DNA of 64,000 bases, taken from contig CM070599.1 of the NCBI GenBank assembly GCA_036346395.1, forward strand, positions 39,423,232 to 39,487,231. Reading direction: 5' to 3'. The notes beneath the pieces are model-generated. The model was not told where the DNA came from. It worked only from the letters and a program-made list of their open reading frames with translations, and did no database searches. Of the stretch, positions 33,907 to 45,929 are shown piece after piece. A program made the position numbers and the translations under genes. Numbering within the stretch: position 1 is the stretch's first letter; every line of letters begins with the position of its first letter. The DNA comes from Hsuehochloa calcarea. Lineage: Eukaryota; Streptophyta; Magnoliopsida; Poales; Poaceae.

Positions 33907-34764
33907 TCACCTTTCTTTGCCATTATCATCTTTAAGTAATCGGGATGTTCTTCTTGTAGTGTCATGTCTTCTTGCTGATGAAGGTAATCGATCTTTGTCT
34001 ACAGCAAATTTATTCTGTTGAGGCTGATGGACAGAGGCTTTTCCCTTGTTCCTTGAGAAGGAGGTACTGTGGAAGTTCTTTTTCTTGTTATCCTTCACAT
34101 AGTTGATAGATCCACCATGTGAGGTTTTAATTCTTTCCTCCTCTTGAACACACATAGCTATGCATTTTTCTAAGTCCCATTTATCGGGCTGCATATTGTA
34201 ATTGACAACAAAAGTGTCAAACTTTTCTGGCAATGAAGCAAAAATCAAGTGAATAAGGAACTCATCCTTGAGTGCCAAATCCATTGGTTTAAGCTTGGAT
34301 GCCAAGTTGCTCATCCTCAATATGTGTTCTCTTATCCCACCACCAGAATACCTTTCTGTCACAAGCTGTTTAATAAGCTGTGTTGCATATGTCTTTGAAG
34401 AGCCAGTAAACTGACTCTTTATTTTATCAAGGTATTCTGTGACAGTGTCACAGTCTGCGATTGAGCCCACAATTGCAGGCTCAATCGTGTTCTTTATCAC
34501 AGCCATACATTTCTTGTTGGCTGTGGTCCATTTCTTATGCTCTAGGTCATAAGACATCTGTAAGGGAGCATGATCTCTCTGTCTTTTCTGCCAAGCAGTA
34601 TCATCCTCATTTTGACCCCTCACTGGTGCCGTAGGCTCAATGGGTCGTGCTGTAGTGAGGACCCAGTCCACCTCAGCTAAGATAAACGCTAAGTCTATCT
34701 TTTTCTTCCACTCTCCATAATTATCTCCTTTGAGAGTGGGTATTTCTCTGATACAACTCATCAA
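33907..34764 (-). CDS. Copia gag polyprotein region (element at 29914-36426)
   Basis: An open 285-residue frame beginning MMSCIREIPTLKGDNYGEWKK on the minus strand has the UBN2/retrotransposon gag pattern: the N-terminal L-x-G-x-N-Y-x-x-W motif and a central Q-L-I-K-Q-L-V stretch (about residues 150-160). It is the best preserved frame of the element. The zinc-knuckle part downstream is not intact. It would form the particle coat in an active element; here the downstream pol is broken. Confidence 0.75.
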   Translation of the reverse strand: MMSCIREIPTLKGDNYGEWKKKIDLAFILAEVDWVLTTARPIEPTAPVRGQNEDDTAWQKRQRDHAPLQMSYDLEHKKWTTANKKCMAVIKNTIEPAIVGSIADCDTVTEYLDKIKSQFTGSSKTYATQLIKQLVTERYSGGGIREHILRMSNLASKLKPMDLALKDEFLIHLIFASLPEKFDTFVVNYNMQPDKWDLEKCIAMCVQEEERIKTSHGGSINYVKDNKKKNFHSTSFSRNKGKASVHQPQQNKFAVDKDRLPSSARRHDTTRRTSRLLKDDNGKER

Positions 34765-36376
34765 GTTGTATCCTCCTGAAAAATTAGATCAAATAAAGTG
34801 AGAACGTAACATTAAAATTATATGCCTTATTTCCAACGTTGGTCAAAAAATATGACATACAATTAAAACAATTGTATCTATACATTAAATCTATATCACC
34901 GTTGGGCAGAAATAGAAACAATGCATAAAACATCAATTAAAATTTTAATACTGTTATTATCAACTTTGGTCAGAAAATAACAATATCATAATTCATAACA
35001 AATTCTTAAAAATTAAATTCTCTCGTTGGTTCGAATTTAACTAAAAGAATTATCAATATTTAACTTTTGCAGCGGAAACTGTAATTATTCTAAAATAATT
35101 CATTCTCAGAAGCATTATAACTATACACATTTAATCTCTGAAAAATAACACGTTGGTGCAAAATTTTACAGAGATTTTATACAATTTTTCTATTGAAATT
35201 CATTCAAAAAATACTTCTGAAAATAAATTAAATTCAATTTCTGGATTATATTGTTCATAACCGGCCGAAAAAACTGTTTAAAACCGGTCATTTTACTGTT
35301 CAAAACCGGCTAATTTACTGTTTAAACCGGCCATTTGGCCCGTTACTGTGCCTCGGCCCGGCCCACTGCCGGTTAGGGTTTCCTTGGGATGATTTCAGCC
35401 GTCGGATTCACATCCGACGGCTGGCTTCCAGCGCATCCGCGCGATCCGCGCGATCCATCCCGCATCGCTCAATCTTGACCATTGAATTGCATCGGACGGT
35501 TGAGCGCTGATGTCGGCTGAACAAAACCGCGCGCCGCGGAACCCCCGGAAACCCTAGCTCATTCATTCCCTTCTCCGTCTCTCTCGCCTCTCTCGTTCGA
35601 TCCCATTGCGGAAATCGCGAGAAGCCGGAGAAGAAGAAAGCGCTGGCGCGCCATGGACCCTCTCGGCCGGTGTCGCGCTCCCCGAGAGGGCGCGTCGCCG
35701 TCGAGGGCTCTTGGCGGCGCGCTTGTATTTGGGACGCGCTCTCGGGAGTTTGCGACCCTTCCCGAAGCGACGAACGGCGGCGTCGGCGACGGCACGACGA
35801 GCGAGATCCCGGCTCGCCCGACCCTTCCGTCTCGAGTAAGATCCGATATTTTAGATCCGAGTTTGGGTTCTAGGGTTTCGGTTTGGGTTAGGGTTTCTTT
35901 GAATCTACTCCGATCTTTTCTTTTGCCATCCGGATCTAATCTTTGATGGCTCGATACCATTGTTAGAATCTTTTGATCTCTCGGATCTATTCGGGTATTT
36001 CTTTGTTCTTGTTTTGTGTCGGTCCAGAGAACCGAGGAGAGAGAGGAGAGAGTTACCATCCGGCGGATGAAGACGGGTTGGCCATCGGGATCGCGTGTAG
36101 TAGAGGCGGTGGTGGTCGACCTCGTCGGTGAAGTCGTGATAGTCGATCCCTTGCCTAGTCGTGTCCGTGCGAGTCGATCCTCTGGCGGAGTTCGATTGTG
36201 GTTCTTCCGTCGCCGGTCGCGCCTCTTAGATCGGATTAGGGTTTTGTCCGGGTGGGGTTTTGTGGCTCCGTTCAATCTCGTGATCCGTGCCACCGGCCCC
36301 CACCCTCTCTTTTATAGCGCAGTGCAACAGGGGCCCAACAGCCAAGAAGTGGGCTGAACGCCCCCGATCAGGGCGC

Positions 36377-36406
36377 GAGGCATTTGGCCGTTGGGCCAAA
36401 TGCCTC
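36377..36406. repeat. Perfect 13-bp hairpin near the LTR end
   Basis: GAGGCATTTGGCC (36377-36389) and GGCCAAATGCCTC (36394-36406) are reverse complements with a GTTG loop. The same region of the left LTR (about 30390-30423) has a less perfect version together with a duplicated segment. Confidence 0.75.
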
Positions 36407-36426
36407 TGCGGGAGATCATCCTAACA

Positions 36427-36741
36427 GTTTACTGTATCTCGCATCGACGACATTGTTAACATTTGATCTGATTTAGCAAACAAGATATAAACTTTTGTCA
36501 ACACAGCACTAAATACGTATACGTACCGTAGAACTGGCCCTTAGCTTATCAATTAAATGTCAGAAACAACCAAACGTGATCAAATCATCGAAAACAAGAA
36601 CGGGTCACACTGGTCATCTCGAATGAAAGCGGACAATTTTAAGCTGGGCACTAAATTGCATCCGTAATAAATACGAAAGCTGTGAGTCAGCGGTTGTCGA
36701 TGATCGGAACACAGGATTTTCTATCGAATTTATATATAAAA
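36427..36741. repeat. Tandem repeat unit 3, displaced by the copia insertion
   Basis: Continues directly from the GTTTA duplication and matches units 1 and 2 (CATTTGATCTGATTTAGC, AATACGTATACGTACC, AACCAAACGTGATCAAATC, AGCTGGGCACTAAATTGCAT). It is the least indel-damaged copy relative to unit 1. Confidence 0.85.
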
Positions 36742-38337
36742 TTATGTGAGAACCGAATGGATGTAGACGAACTGAGTGTATGTATGATAATACAATGGAT
36801 GTTACAAAATGATCGTGATTGAAAAGGTAAGAACCGAATGAATCTCTGTTACAGGGTACGTGAGCTGCCCCTTTTATAGTTATTGAATGGATGACGGTTA
36901 ATGCACTAAATGTGTCTCTAATCTACACGCATGTTCTTCGTTAGAGTCTTAAATTGTCACGTCTTTTAGCCAACTATCGAAAGTTACCAGATGTGCCAAT
37001 AACGGTTGTCCTGTTAGTCACGTGGGAAACGATCACATCTTTTACTGGTCGAGAACTATCTAAAACCGTATAGTTGGTCGGACAATGTCTACACTGATCG
37101 TCTTATGACTCAAAATAGTTGTCGACCAGTTGGGCCGTAATAAAGGGTGATATACTTCCTTTTAATATAGGTTGCAGGTTCATAGCGGTTGTAGAGGTAG
37201 TCTCTACTACGTGGCGCTACTTTGACAGTGATTCTGACTTTGATTGACCTGGTTCAGAATTCTCGCCAGCAATAAAGAAGAGTGGCGGACCTCCTAGCTA
37301 ACCACTAAAGACATGGACCTCCTACATGACGATCATTTTGCTTTCAAACTGAAATGAAAAATATATTTTGGAGCCAAAAGGAGCTTAGACCTTTATCAAA
37401 ACTTTAGTTTTTATTTTGACACTTTTTGTACATTTGTTTTCTTGGTGTTCTTAGCGTACGTACGTATTCATGCATTCATGGTAGGTCATGAGCTTGAAGA
37501 TAATAGCTCAATGTTAGGGTGTGTTTGGTTGGTGGAATAGAGTTGAATGAGATGTGGTGTCTTGTACCATGCGGTTCCATTATTTTTTTATGATTGAGAT
37601 GGTTCAGTATCGAGATAATATTCTACAAATTTGTATGCCACCATCTAGAATTGGATGGTTCATTCAAACAACTAAATACATAACTTTTGTATTGACAAGT
37701 AACTAAACACATCTTTAAGCAAGGTACGGGAGCCTATACTTGAGGATAATGGTGATAAAGCTAATCTAGATGCATGTGTTAGATGGGTAAATTCTTACGG
37801 TTTAATTAGAGTTAGGTGGGAGTTATATTATGTATGGAAACATGGGAAAAAATGCCTATTGACTGATGAAATAAATGTGAGGTAAAACAGAAACAAAAGA
37901 GGCAAAATTATATAGAAATCGTAAAACGACCTACATTCAGAGAAAAGCAGAGAATGCTAAAGGGGACCTACCTTTATAATCGGAGTATACTAGCAGTAAT
38001 ACAGTATATTATGACATCATATCGAACTAAGTTTTTTTTTTATAAAAAAATCAGGGTTCTAGGAATCATATACGCATTTTCTTATCTGGTTCGAACGTCC
38101 CCTGGCTGGCCACGTGTCAAAAACTATGGAACGCATCTATGGTAGTGGCCCAATCATGCGCCCTTCATCAGTACGTGACACTTACTCACTATCACTACTA
38201 CTACGAGCGTGCATGTAATAAAAAGCTTCTTCAATTAATGGAGCAAAGCACACCAACACCCACCACCAGATCAATTACGTACCTACCGGCCGCATGCACG
38301 AACAGGGGCGTCGACTTACAATTCAGAGGTGCATCGA
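36742..38337. other. Intergenic; possible LTR-like segment and a MITE
   Basis: No gene recognised. At 37513-37722 the ends AGGGTGTGTTTGGTTG and AACTAAACACATCTTT suggest a small hAT- or PIF-type MITE. The stretch 36745-37300 has the texture of a degraded LTR, but I found no boundaries. Confidence 0.35.
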
Positions 38338-38346
38338 AAATGGAAA

Positions 38347-39057
38347 GGGACAATCAACCATATGCCATGGGCATACTATGTTTTGCCATTATATAAAAGA
38401 CCAATTCATACTTTACCATTTTGGATATTTTGCTCCATTCTTTTACAATTTTACACCTTTTATTCGCCCCCCTCCTTCTTCCTCCTCTTTTCTTCTAGCC
38501 CGCGCCTCCTCAACCCCTACTCCCACGCCTCATTGACGCGGTCCTCCGCCGCCTCCTGCCACTGCGCCCTCCCCCTCCCTCCTCGAACCGCTCCCCTCCA
38601 ACTTCCTCTTGGCATCCCTTCTCACTCCTACCCTCCGCCGCACCTCCCGGCCTTCATTCATGCCCTCCTTTTCTCTTGCCTTGACCACGACCACCCCACC
38701 CTCTTCCTCTCCCTTGAGTCGGCCCCACCGGCCACTGCCTTTCCTTTGCCGATCGTCCTTGCCTCGGCCCCTCTCCAACTGCTGCCACCTCTCCAACTGT
38801 CGCCCTCCTCGCCGTCGCCAGCGCTCCGCTCCTTCCTCTGCCTCGTCGACGCTGCCGCCAACCAGTCCATCTCGTTCATTCGCCATGCCAGGGCAAGGGC
38901 AAGAAGAAAAAAGGGGAGGGAGAAGAAGAGTAAGGACAAAATTGTCCAAAGTGGTTAATTTTAAAGTGACACTATATAATGGCAAATCGTGAATTACATA
39001 TTACATGATGGTAAAATGTAGAATGTGGTTCTATTGAGTGACATTCTCAATTGTCCC
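38347..39057. mobile_element. MULE-like non-autonomous element, Pack-MULE candidate (711 bp)
   Basis: The element begins GGGACAATC and ends AATTGTCCC. Internal inverted matches include TTTGCCATTATATA (about 38382) against TATATAATGGCAAA (about 38973). Nine-base flanks AAATGGAAA (38338-38346) and AAAAGGAAA (39058-39066) match at eight of nine positions, as expected of a Mutator-type target duplication. The core (about 38460-38940) is strikingly GC-rich and pyrimidine-biased compared with the AT-rich ends and surroundings, suggesting captured gene sequence, though no donor protein is recognisable. No transposase is present. Confidence 0.7.
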
Positions 39058-39066
39058 AAAAGGAAA

Positions 39067-41064
39067 TGTTAAGAAAGAACAAACAAGACAAATGATTTTC
39101 AAATTAAGATTTCAAAGTATTATTGGTTCCTTGATATTGTTGTTGCGGTGTCAAACTCGTGGGCAGACAAAGTTGAAAAACCATACCCCTTTTGGTAAAA
39201 AAAAAATCATTTTAGACATCGACACAGTCTAAAAAATACAACTTTAATAATTCATTTCTATTGTAATATATTTATACAGTCTACTAAAATTATAATACTA
39301 TGAAAGTACTACTTGATACAAATCTATATATCTCACGTTTATGTGTTTGTTCTGAATATTCAAAAAGATAATGATAGCTAAAGTTTTTGATTACGTTATC
39401 TAAAACGATTTTCTTTCGTGACTAGAGTAGGTAATAGCACTAGCTCTAGCTATGAGCTCTTAATTTGCCTATGAATGGAAGCTGAAAGGAGAGAATAGAC
39501 GGGACGAGCTCTTGATTGATTTTGAAAAGGACATCTAAGCGGACACCATAAACGGAGAATGCTGTTAGATCAAAACCTTAGTAACTTCTGGGAACGATGT
39601 GCTTCTTCGTATACAGGAGCCCGACTTACGTGAAGAGGGAAAACTAGTACTGGATCTACAGTGCAAAGTACCACGTATGTGCAGTGGTTGGGGGAGCAGT
39701 GGAGTGTACCTGTGAAAAATTCGCGCTCAGCTGATCGAAGACTAGACCTGACGTCGCTGCTGATCATCAATCCATCAGTACAATTATATCGATTGCTACA
39801 CTCTGGCACTAGCTACCTTGTGCAGCTCCGTTTCAACACGTACCGTCGATCGTGCAAGCTGTCCTCGGTTGCAGGAAAGATACACGACAAACTAGAACAA
39901 AATCAGATGGATAGCAGTCTTCTTCCCCGACCTTAATTGGATTGCCAGTTAAACCACACGTTTCGGTCGACTAACTCTACAGGCTAACATGTAGTGATCG
40001 CATCTCACGGCATCAGTACGTGTCCACTGTGCAGAGATTTAACGGGGCCTTTTCACCTGAATAATTAATGATCTCTGGCTTCTGAAATAAATAAAAAAAA
40101 CTGAATAAAGATGTGCGAAAATTGCGCGTCCATACGTGTCGGTGTCCTGTCCTTTGTAGCCTTTACTTTCAGAATATATAACGTTTGGGGTGTCGTAAAT
40201 AATATGCAACTTTGATGATTATCTTTTGTATTAATATGTGTATAGAATAAAATAATAATAATATTTTATTAAAAAAATTAATGATTAATCAAATGATGTC
40301 ATTTTCATATAAACCAATACAAATAGTTCTTTTAAATATATATTAGTGGTTGAAGTTAAGAAAGTTGATTGCGTTTGGGATATGAAATAATATGCAACTT
40401 TGATTATTACCTTTTTTATATTAATATGTGTATAGAAAAAAAATAGTATTATTATATCATTAAAAAATTCATGACTAATCAAATGATACCATTTTCATAT
40501 AACTAATACAAATAGTTTTTTATACGTTAGTGGTTAAAGTTAAGAAAATTGATTGTGTGCTTTCTAAAACATCGTATATTTATGAGTAACCAGTAGTATG
40601 CACTTTCTCTCTCTGCTTGATGGCGTTGGGTGTAGGCTGATGGCTGTATATCGACCTAAAAAAAGGCTACGTATCTTCAACTGTTTAAAAGTCTAGTTCA
40701 TAATTGACCTTTCTCTAATGCTTGGTAACCACAACAACTCAAGTTAATTAAGCAATGCTAACTTGTTTGGCACGTTCAGCCAAAATTTTCTATATACGAA
40801 TGTGTACCGAAATTTATTACTATCACGGTATCACCAGAGTTAATTACACGATGAAACCAGCCACGGCTTCTTGTGAATTAGTGGGTAAATTCTCGTGGAT
40901 CTAGCTTCCTGTGAAGCCAGCATGTGGAGCTGAAAAGGTGGAGTCGGAGCCCAGCCAAAGAGGGCGCAAGGTACTACTAATCCATGGAATGCTACTATGC
41001 AATTAGCTAGGGTGTTTTAGTTCACAGTTTCATGGATGAGCACGGACACGTGCGCTTGACTACA
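39067..41064. other. Intergenic
   Basis: No gene recognised. AT-rich, with a tandem duplication at 40183-40557 (separate entry). The open frames around 39570-39940 have no recognisable product. Confidence 0.35.
40183..40557. repeat. Tandem duplication, unit about 190 bp
   Basis: GTTTGGGGTGTCGTAAATAAT at 40183 and a diverged copy GTTTGGGATATGAAATAAT at 40373 start two AT-rich units that share ATATGCAACTTTGAT, ATTAATATGTGTATAGAA, AATCAAATGAT and AATACAAATAGTT in order. Non-coding. Confidence 0.8.
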
Positions 41065-41067
41065 TAA

Positions 41068-42146
41068 GGCTTGTTTGGAACGGATTCGGCTTCCATTTTT
41101 CACCCAAAAAAAAGAAATCGTTCCAAATGGCCAACTTTTCGTAGCCGCTTTCGTCTAAACCGCTTTCTGCCTCAATTGGAGAAAGCTAGAAGCTGCTCTT
41201 GGGCAGCTTCCCATGGCTTCCTACCCCCTTCCCTTCCAACTTTACCCCGAAGTTGGGAGTAAATTACACACTTTTGCCATCGCACAACCCCCTTATACAA
41301 CAAGAAACCCTAGCCCCAAGACGCCCACCCTTGCTCCCTCTTCTCTCCCCCGCCGCACCCTCTTCCTCCCTAGCCACGCCCCACCACCTCCCTCCTCCGC
41401 CGCCGGGTCCTCCTCTCCCCTGGGTCCTCCTCCTCCTCTCCGGGTCCGTTGGCTCCTCCTCCTCAACCACTGGGTCCCTCCTCCCCTGGTTCGCTGGCTC
41501 GCCCTCTCCTAGATCCGCGCTGGCTCCTCCTCCCCGAGTGGCGCCGCCTGCCCCCTTCTTCTCCCCGCCCGCTGCTCCTTCATCCACCTCGCGAGCGGCA
41601 CCCCGACGCCGTTGAGCTCCTCCCCCATCGCCGCCGACAGCCTCCTCCGGCGCCGCCGTCGAAGTCGGCCCAACCCTAGCTTTTCTGTTTTTCTTTGTTT
41701 TCTTTTGTAAATTAATTACTTATGTAATAATTGTTAATTCTAATTGTTTATGTAATAATTCTATATTGTAATAATGATCGTTATTTGCGGTAGTTGTACA
41801 AGTTTATTATGATTTATGGTATTAATTGTGTTAAATAGCGGTATATTACTATAGACATCGTCAAATGCGACCAATTGCGGTAGTCATCATTAAATATCAT
41901 CAATTACGGTAGTCGTCGCTAATTATTGTTAAATAATCGTCAATTGTCGTTAGTTCTTGTCAAACGACATCAAACAAGCCGTTACTGATATTAGGGGTAT
42001 TTCAAATATTTCTCATCTCGAAAGCTGCAACCAGCATACCTAAAAGTCAGATATTCAAACAATAAACCAGAAAAGACCAACCATTCAGCCCTGCAGTATA
42101 GTCAAAAGCCACTTTTCAGAAAAAAACCAGCTGAAACAAACGAGCC
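41068..42146. mobile_element. PIF/Harbinger-like non-autonomous element with a GC-rich core
   Basis: The left end GGCTTGTTTGGAAC and right end in reverse complement GGGCTCGTTTGTTTC form an imperfect terminal inverted repeat, flanked by TAA on both sides (41065-41067 and 42147-42149), the three-base duplication typical of PIF/Harbinger. Subterminal sequences carry plant MITE-like CAGCTGG/CCAGCTG words. The core 41200-41680 is CT-rich and GC-rich, unlike its surroundings, and opens proline/serine-rich frames, none of which I recognise. It may contain acquired gene sequence. No transposase is present. Confidence 0.6.
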
Positions 42147-42149
42147 CTA

Positions 42150-43070
42150 AGATCGATCAGCTGCCCAAGCCCTTTGGAGCTAGCGGCCACACACAGCAAC
42201 ACTACAACTGAGTACACGTGGTGTGGTGCCGTTGCATTGCCAATAGAAGAGGAGTACAGTGCCGCGACATTCGGCGGATCTGAGCCGTCCGATTTGAGAA
42301 GAATATACAAACCAATCGCTAAAGTATTTACAGACCAATCGCTAAAGTATTTGTGAATGGTGTTGTTGCTATAACATTTTGCTGCAACGCTCATCGTGCT
42401 CTCAATATTTCCTTTCCGCTCTGACAACTGCTACACAGTATCATGATACTATAGCATGTGACATTGCTACAATAACAGATGATGAGTTTCCGTCGGTTGG
42501 GTACGAGCATGACGGCCGGTGACCGTTCACGGGCTCTCGGCGCATAGCGGCACGGGCAGAGAGGACGGGAGGAGCGTCCTTTGGCAACGACAAGGCACAG
42601 CTTCTCAGCGTACTGCACTACTGCGTGCTTTCGATCGAAAGCGCGCGCTCAAGATAGGCAATTTGGTTTTAGCCGATACAGAGCACGTAGCTTACGTTGG
42701 TCCCGAATGACAGTAATTGATAGCGAATCTCCCGTCACGTGTTAAGAAATTAATACAGTAGTCGGGATTTACTCAATCCAATTACATAATCAACACTAAA
42801 GAGAGATACAGTGTAAAGGAAGATCCAAATTCTTTATTCATACGTGTGTCTTTCGTATACGGGAGTTATCATATTTATTGCCCAAAAAGATGAAATTCCT
42901 CCCAAGACGATTTAGTTTTTGCCCTGTAATTAGGTTTCTTAACATTCACACTTAGGCAATAGACAACGATATGCAAATGTATCATCAAAAATTTATTCTA
43001 AAAACCCATTGAAAAAAAGGAATGGAGAAAAGAGTACATTACATTCGTAAGTTGCATTACACTTGTTGCC
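42150..43070. other. Intergenic
   Basis: No gene recognised. A 19-base word ACCAATCGCTAAAGTATTT occurs twice in tandem (42311 and 42334). Confidence 0.35.
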
Positions 43071-43079
43071 CCGCTAAAA

Positions 43080-45440
43080 ACCTTCATGTAAAAAAACTTT
43101 AAGAAAACTTATCAAGGAAAAGAGTATAATGTTTAATCTTCGAAATCCAATCTTCAAGATTTTAGACAAATTCTCATGATTTCATAAAAGCTATGATCTA
43201 GGGATTTAACCCCCCTGAACTCTGCAACTCTTTAAGTCGTCTCATTCTAATGCCATGAATGTATTTTTGAAAACTAGATACAGGCAGAGACTTATTGAAA
43301 AATCAGTTAATTTTTATAAGATTTTGTTTGCAGGATCTTTACCTTACCATTCTTCTAAAGTTCACAAGGATAGAAAAATTTAGGAGCAATATGCTTTGTG
43401 ATGTTGCTCTCGATATAACCCGTTTGCATTTGTGTAATACAAGCAACATTATCTTCATAGATAATTGAGGGGTATTGACGGTATTAATACCACAAGACTT
43501 CTGGATGTGGTTAATCACACGTCTGAGCCAAACACATTCCAATGTGGCTTCATATAGTGCTATAATCTCTAAGTGATTGGTAGAAGTAGCTAACCACTAA
43601 AGTTTGCTTAGATGTATGTCAAGAGATAGTTGCACCACCATAAAGTAATATAAAACGGCTTTCAAATTTTGCACTATAGGGATTTGACAAATAGCCATCA
43701 TGTATTCAGGATTTTGTAATGATCATTAGGATTTTTGCATTGTCGACCACCTGGATCTAAATTGTTAAGTGGTAAAATCATCAAGGTGAATTTAAGCAAT
43801 AATCATCGTATCAACATCTTCCAGGCTTGACTAAAAGATTTTCAAAATCTTATGATGATCAATGTTTAGCATATGCTTCCCCTGAAGACAACTTCCGTTG
43901 AAGTTTTGTTGCTCTAATGTCTTTCATATATTTTTCAAAATGAATATATGCAAGGATATTGTGATCAAATCAACTAGATTATCACAATGCAGAGTCTTAC
44001 AGACAAATATCATATTACTCATATGGAGATTTTAGGATAGACACTATTCGGGAGTAACATACTTAACTTATTAAATACCACTATTTGATTGTGCAACACA
44101 AGTAGATTATCCCTGCAGAGAATATGTGGGTAATATTAGTTGCAAAGTCGTATGCCTTTCGGGTATGATTTATCAAAATATTTCAAGGTCTTAATATTTT
44201 GTAACTATCTGTGGGTGGTTCAAGTTACAATAGTCTGTTCTGCGGATCTATAAAGTATAGTTGTACCACTCTAAAGTGAAATATAACCAGTCTTAGTTTT
44301 GACGTTTAGGGGGATTAATTGCCAATATCACCAATGTATGTCACACATTCATGGTACTAGAGAAGACCACTATTTCACTAACTTTTGGTGGAAGATGCAC
44401 TTTATAAGTGCTTGTGTGGCGCACTTCTGGTCTTTAGATTTCTCATTACATTCTTTCAGGTCTTGGTAGGTCTTTGTCCACTTCTAGAGATTATATGATC
44501 ATTGGTGTGATTAAGAGGTCGACTGGTAAGATAATTTCTCTTCAGGGAGGTTCTCTTTATTTCGGGAGGTGCTATTTCTACAAGTAAGAGACTATTGGGT
44601 ATGAATTTTATATATATTGTGATTTTATTTCCTTTCTTAATAGGAATTTTGAGTCCTTCGAGGATCTCATCAAGGATTTTTAGAACCCATTTACTGCATA
44701 TTTTATTTATTCATTTATACCATCTTCCAGAGTTATCACGCAACATAATATTATTTCTTTCAAAATAGGATAGTAATGGTCTCTACGAGGACCTTTGAAC
44801 CATAACTTTCACCACTTCATTAGATTCATAATGAACCATCAAGTCTTAACTAGCTGGTTTCAAGACTTTTATTTATCAATTATGGTCCTACCTCATATGC
44901 TTTCATTACATAACCCGATATAAATGCTTCAAGCGCTCGACCATGGATTTTGTTTCTGGATCCGTGTTCTCGTAAGAGAAACTTTAGCAATTGTAGAGGC
45001 AGAGTAGTTGTCAACAACTTTTCTCCCATATCCTCTAAATTGAGGGTATCTAAGTGTTAACCAGATCTTTGTCATTTCCCAAACAAAAGATTCTTGGTCG
45101 TTCTATATTCCCAGCATTGTAATATGTGTGCATCAAGTTACTGGGGTTTTCATCTTCATGATGAGCCTATTCATGAGGTATTTCACTTTCAAGGTGAGTT
45201 CTCTTCAAGAGTATTTAAGGAGTGATTAATAATTATTTTGAGTAGTGTCGTTAGATCTTAGACCCGTAGGCGTTCCCATAGATTTTAGATCACGAACCAA
45301 TAAGTCAATTTCGCATAGGTGGATATACTATTCAACCCAAGGTATTTCACTCTTAGCGAAGTATTTACTGCAAGTAAACATTACAACAACTCCTCTAAAA
45401 TTGGAAATTATCTAGCAGGCTTTCCGCTTCTGGCGTACAA
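43080..45440 (-). mobile_element. Fossil copia pol region
   Basis: On the minus strand, 43760-43340 decodes, across stops, to the copia RNase H arrangement: GYLSNP, then YGGATIS, SKQT, and further along ECVWLRRVINHIQKSCG. The aromatic codon expected after ATIS is a stop (TGA). The remainder to about 45440 keeps the same codon texture but is too degraded for me to delimit domains. No LTRs were identified. It is an old insertion with no intact frame. Confidence 0.55.
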
Positions 45441-45929
45441 GAGTGTAAACTAAACCTTAAGTTTAACTTGACTAGTGCATGTATATCAGTACAAAAGATC
45501 TTTTCCTTTCAAAAAATATGACGACATTCGAACTTTTGATCCAATTACTCATACCATACTTTAAATAATTTGGATCATTAAACTTCAAGTTTATAATTAC
45601 GCAACATATTTTCTTATGGTCATAAGTAGTACGTTCTAATAGCATAAAAGTATAAAACTACATTATGCTTCTTCACGGACATAAAATATTTGACCAGAGT
45701 TAATCTGCACAAAATACTAGATTTTTTTCTGGACTACAAATCTAGTTGAATCACCCAAATAGAATAATCATTCGATGAGAATATTTATTGTTCAACGTGA
45801 GCACCATATTTAATTAAGGGTGATAAATTGTATGTTAGATTTTGATTTGTAATGTCAGAATAAACATGGTCAAAATTAGATCGATCGAGATTAAGAAAAA
45901 TCAAAAAATGTTATTATATTTTAATTTTG

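Larger units (their letters stand above)
29914..36426 (-). mobile_element. Second Ty1/copia LTR retrotransposon, inserted in the tandem repeat array
   Basis: LTRs 29914-30442 (529 bp) and 35961-36426 (466 bp) both start TGTTAGAATCTTTTGATC and end GATCATCCTAACA. Target duplications GTTTA flank them at 29909-29913 and 36427-36431. A minus-strand primer-binding site TGGTATCGAGCC is adjacent to the right LTR (about 35947-35959), and a purine tract AAGGGGGAGAA is adjacent to the left LTR. On the minus strand, gag is 34764-33907 (UBN2-type, start near TLKGDNYGEW), a degraded protease/integrase part follows at 33640-32530, reverse transcriptase at 32190-31300 and RNase H at 31064-30633 (SSKQTV; KHIDIKYY; LADPLTKGL). 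Multiple frameshifts and a changed catalytic motif (DVDD in place of YVDD near 31580) indicate it is dead. LTR differences are mostly small indels in runs. Confidence 0.92.

Noticed and set aside
35559..36293. A 244-residue minus-strand frame
   Set aside because: It runs through the copia 5' LTR and untranslated leader and has no retroelement or host domain.
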